13,450 bases of DNA from NCBI GenBank assembly GCA_051986465.1, contig JBPYFB010000087.1, forward strand, positions 1 to 13,450, written 5' to 3'. The position numbers were made by a program, and so were the translations under genes. This stretch comes from DATEJJ01 sp051986465. Its GTDB lineage: Bacteria > Actinomycetota > Actinomycetes > Mycobacteriales > Micromonosporaceae. Shown here piece after piece: positions 12,741-13,450 of this stretch. The number at the start of each line of letters is the position of its first letter. Positions within the stretch are counted from its first letter, which is position 1. Below the pieces are notes generated by a model. That model was not told the origin of the DNA. It searched no databases and was given only the letters and a program-made list of their open reading frames with translations.

Positions 12741-13450
12741 TCAGGCCCGGCGGCGCGGGCATGTGCGCCATTCTGGCCGGCCGGCCGCCGCGGCGGTAGG
12801 GTGGCGTCGCTTACGGTGCGCGAGCAACCGCACGGCCGCGCCGGCCGCGCCGGCCGCCGCCCCGCTCACCACACCGACGAGGTGTTCCCGTTGGGACAGG
12901 CCGTTGAACACGGCCAGTTCCATAGTGTCGTACGCGAGGATCACCGCGACGAGCATGCCCACCCGCCGCACCGTGGCGAGGTAGGCGAGCAGCGCTACCA
13001 CCGCCACGGACGGGCCGGCATCTCCGAAGGCGTCGTAGCTGTGTCCGACGCCGAGCGGGCGGCCGAGCAGGATCCAGAGGTGGTCGGAGACGGTCGCCAG
13101 CGCGTGCCCGGTGAACGCGACCGCGGCGGTACGCGCTACGCCGACGGTCGCCTGCGCCACCGCGTACACGACGGTGACCTGCAGCACCGCGAACCAGAAC
13201 GGCAGCAGCGCTGCCGGCGCGAACATCGACAGCGGAAGCTTGAACAGCGTCTGGGTCAACCGGTCAGCGGGGTGGGTGATCGCGTACTGAAGCAGGAAGG
13301 CGTGCCCGGCTCGGGTGCGGTAGGCCAGCGCCAACACCGCGACCAGCGTCCCGGCGACGGGGCCCAGCCACACCGCCCGCCAGGTACGCTCTCGCACCGC
13401 ATGCACGGCGGGGTCGAACAGGGCCGCGACCCGCCCTTGCAGCCAGAGCC
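12741..13450 (-). CDS. Rhomboid-like multi-pass membrane protein, 5' end outside window
   Basis: The frame stays open past a possible GTG start at 13406 to the window edge (preceding residues read WLQGRVAALFDPAV), so the true start is probably outside. The 221 residues from 13406 contain about six membrane segments (roughly 13-29, 65-87, 93-113, 130-145, 148-166, 176-195), the rhomboid topology. A G-P-S motif (G131-S133, in FGDAGPSVAV) sits at the start of the fourth segment. An H-x2-G-x3-G motif (H175, in EHLVGVVSGAAAG) lies in the last, where rhomboid proteases keep their Ser/His dyad. This matches actinobacterial rhomboid-like proteins, whose activity is mostly unproven. A non-proteolytic membrane protein is the alternative. 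The C-terminal tail is Arg-rich and cytoplasmic in character. No operon partner is visible. Confidence 0.5.
   Translation of the reverse strand, partial: LWLQGRVAALFDPAVHAVRERTWRAVWLGPVAGTLVAVLALAYRTRAGHAFLLQYAITHPADRLTQTLFKLPLSMFAPAALLPFWFAVLQVTVVYAVAQATVGVARTAAVAFTGHALATVSDHLWILLGRPLGVGHSYDAFGDAGPSVAVVALLAYLATVRRVGMLVAVILAYDTMELAVFNGLSQREHLVGVVSGAAAGAAGAAVRLLAHRKRRHPTAAAAGRPEWRTCPRRRA

Overview
The base composition is very GC-rich, with strong G/C in third codon positions, GTG starts, many 4-nt ATGA/GTGA overlaps and long Ala/Arg-rich signal peptides. This points to a filamentous, polymer-degrading actinobacterium, most likely of the Micromonosporaceae (Actinoplanes/Micromonospora type); the genus is inference.

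Layout. (1) 1-3542: a noncoding leader with a LacI-type operator, then two tandem, overlapping genes for secreted GH5-like glycoside hydrolases, each with a C-terminal ricin-type (CBM13-like) beta-trefoil. The first carries a one-base frameshift near position 920; the second is intact. (2) 3543-4209: repeats and nested hairpins, then a frameshifted, truncated integrase-type transposase. (3) 4210-8728: a two-component system on the minus strand (histidine kinase and OmpR-type regulator, overlapping by 4 nt), divergent from a two-gene plus-strand operon. That operon encodes an acyl-CoA dehydrogenase homologue without the usual catalytic Glu and a secreted seven-bladed Vgb-like propeller. The divergent intergenic region holds a perfect 15-bp inverted repeat, and a strong hairpin closes the operon. 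(4) 8729-9398: a decayed tyrosine-recombinase C-terminus and unassigned DNA. (5) 9399-10163: a secreted FN3 + CBM2-like protein with no catalytic domain. (6) 10703-11826, minus strand: an ECF sigma factor overlapping a single-pass membrane protein, a likely sigma/regulator pair. (7) 12014-12574: a hairpin cluster and a second truncated transposase. (8) 12741 to the window end, minus strand: a rhomboid-like membrane protein whose 5' end lies outside the window.

How it fits together. The hydrolase pair and the CBM2-like protein suggest extracellular plant-polymer use under sugar-responsive LacI-type control. The two-component system probably regulates itself and the divergent dehydrogenase/propeller operon. 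Three mobile-element scars separate these modules, so the window looks like a patchwork accessory region. The most interesting unit is the two-component system with the Glu-less dehydrogenase and secreted propeller; no chemistry can be assigned to it from sequence alone.
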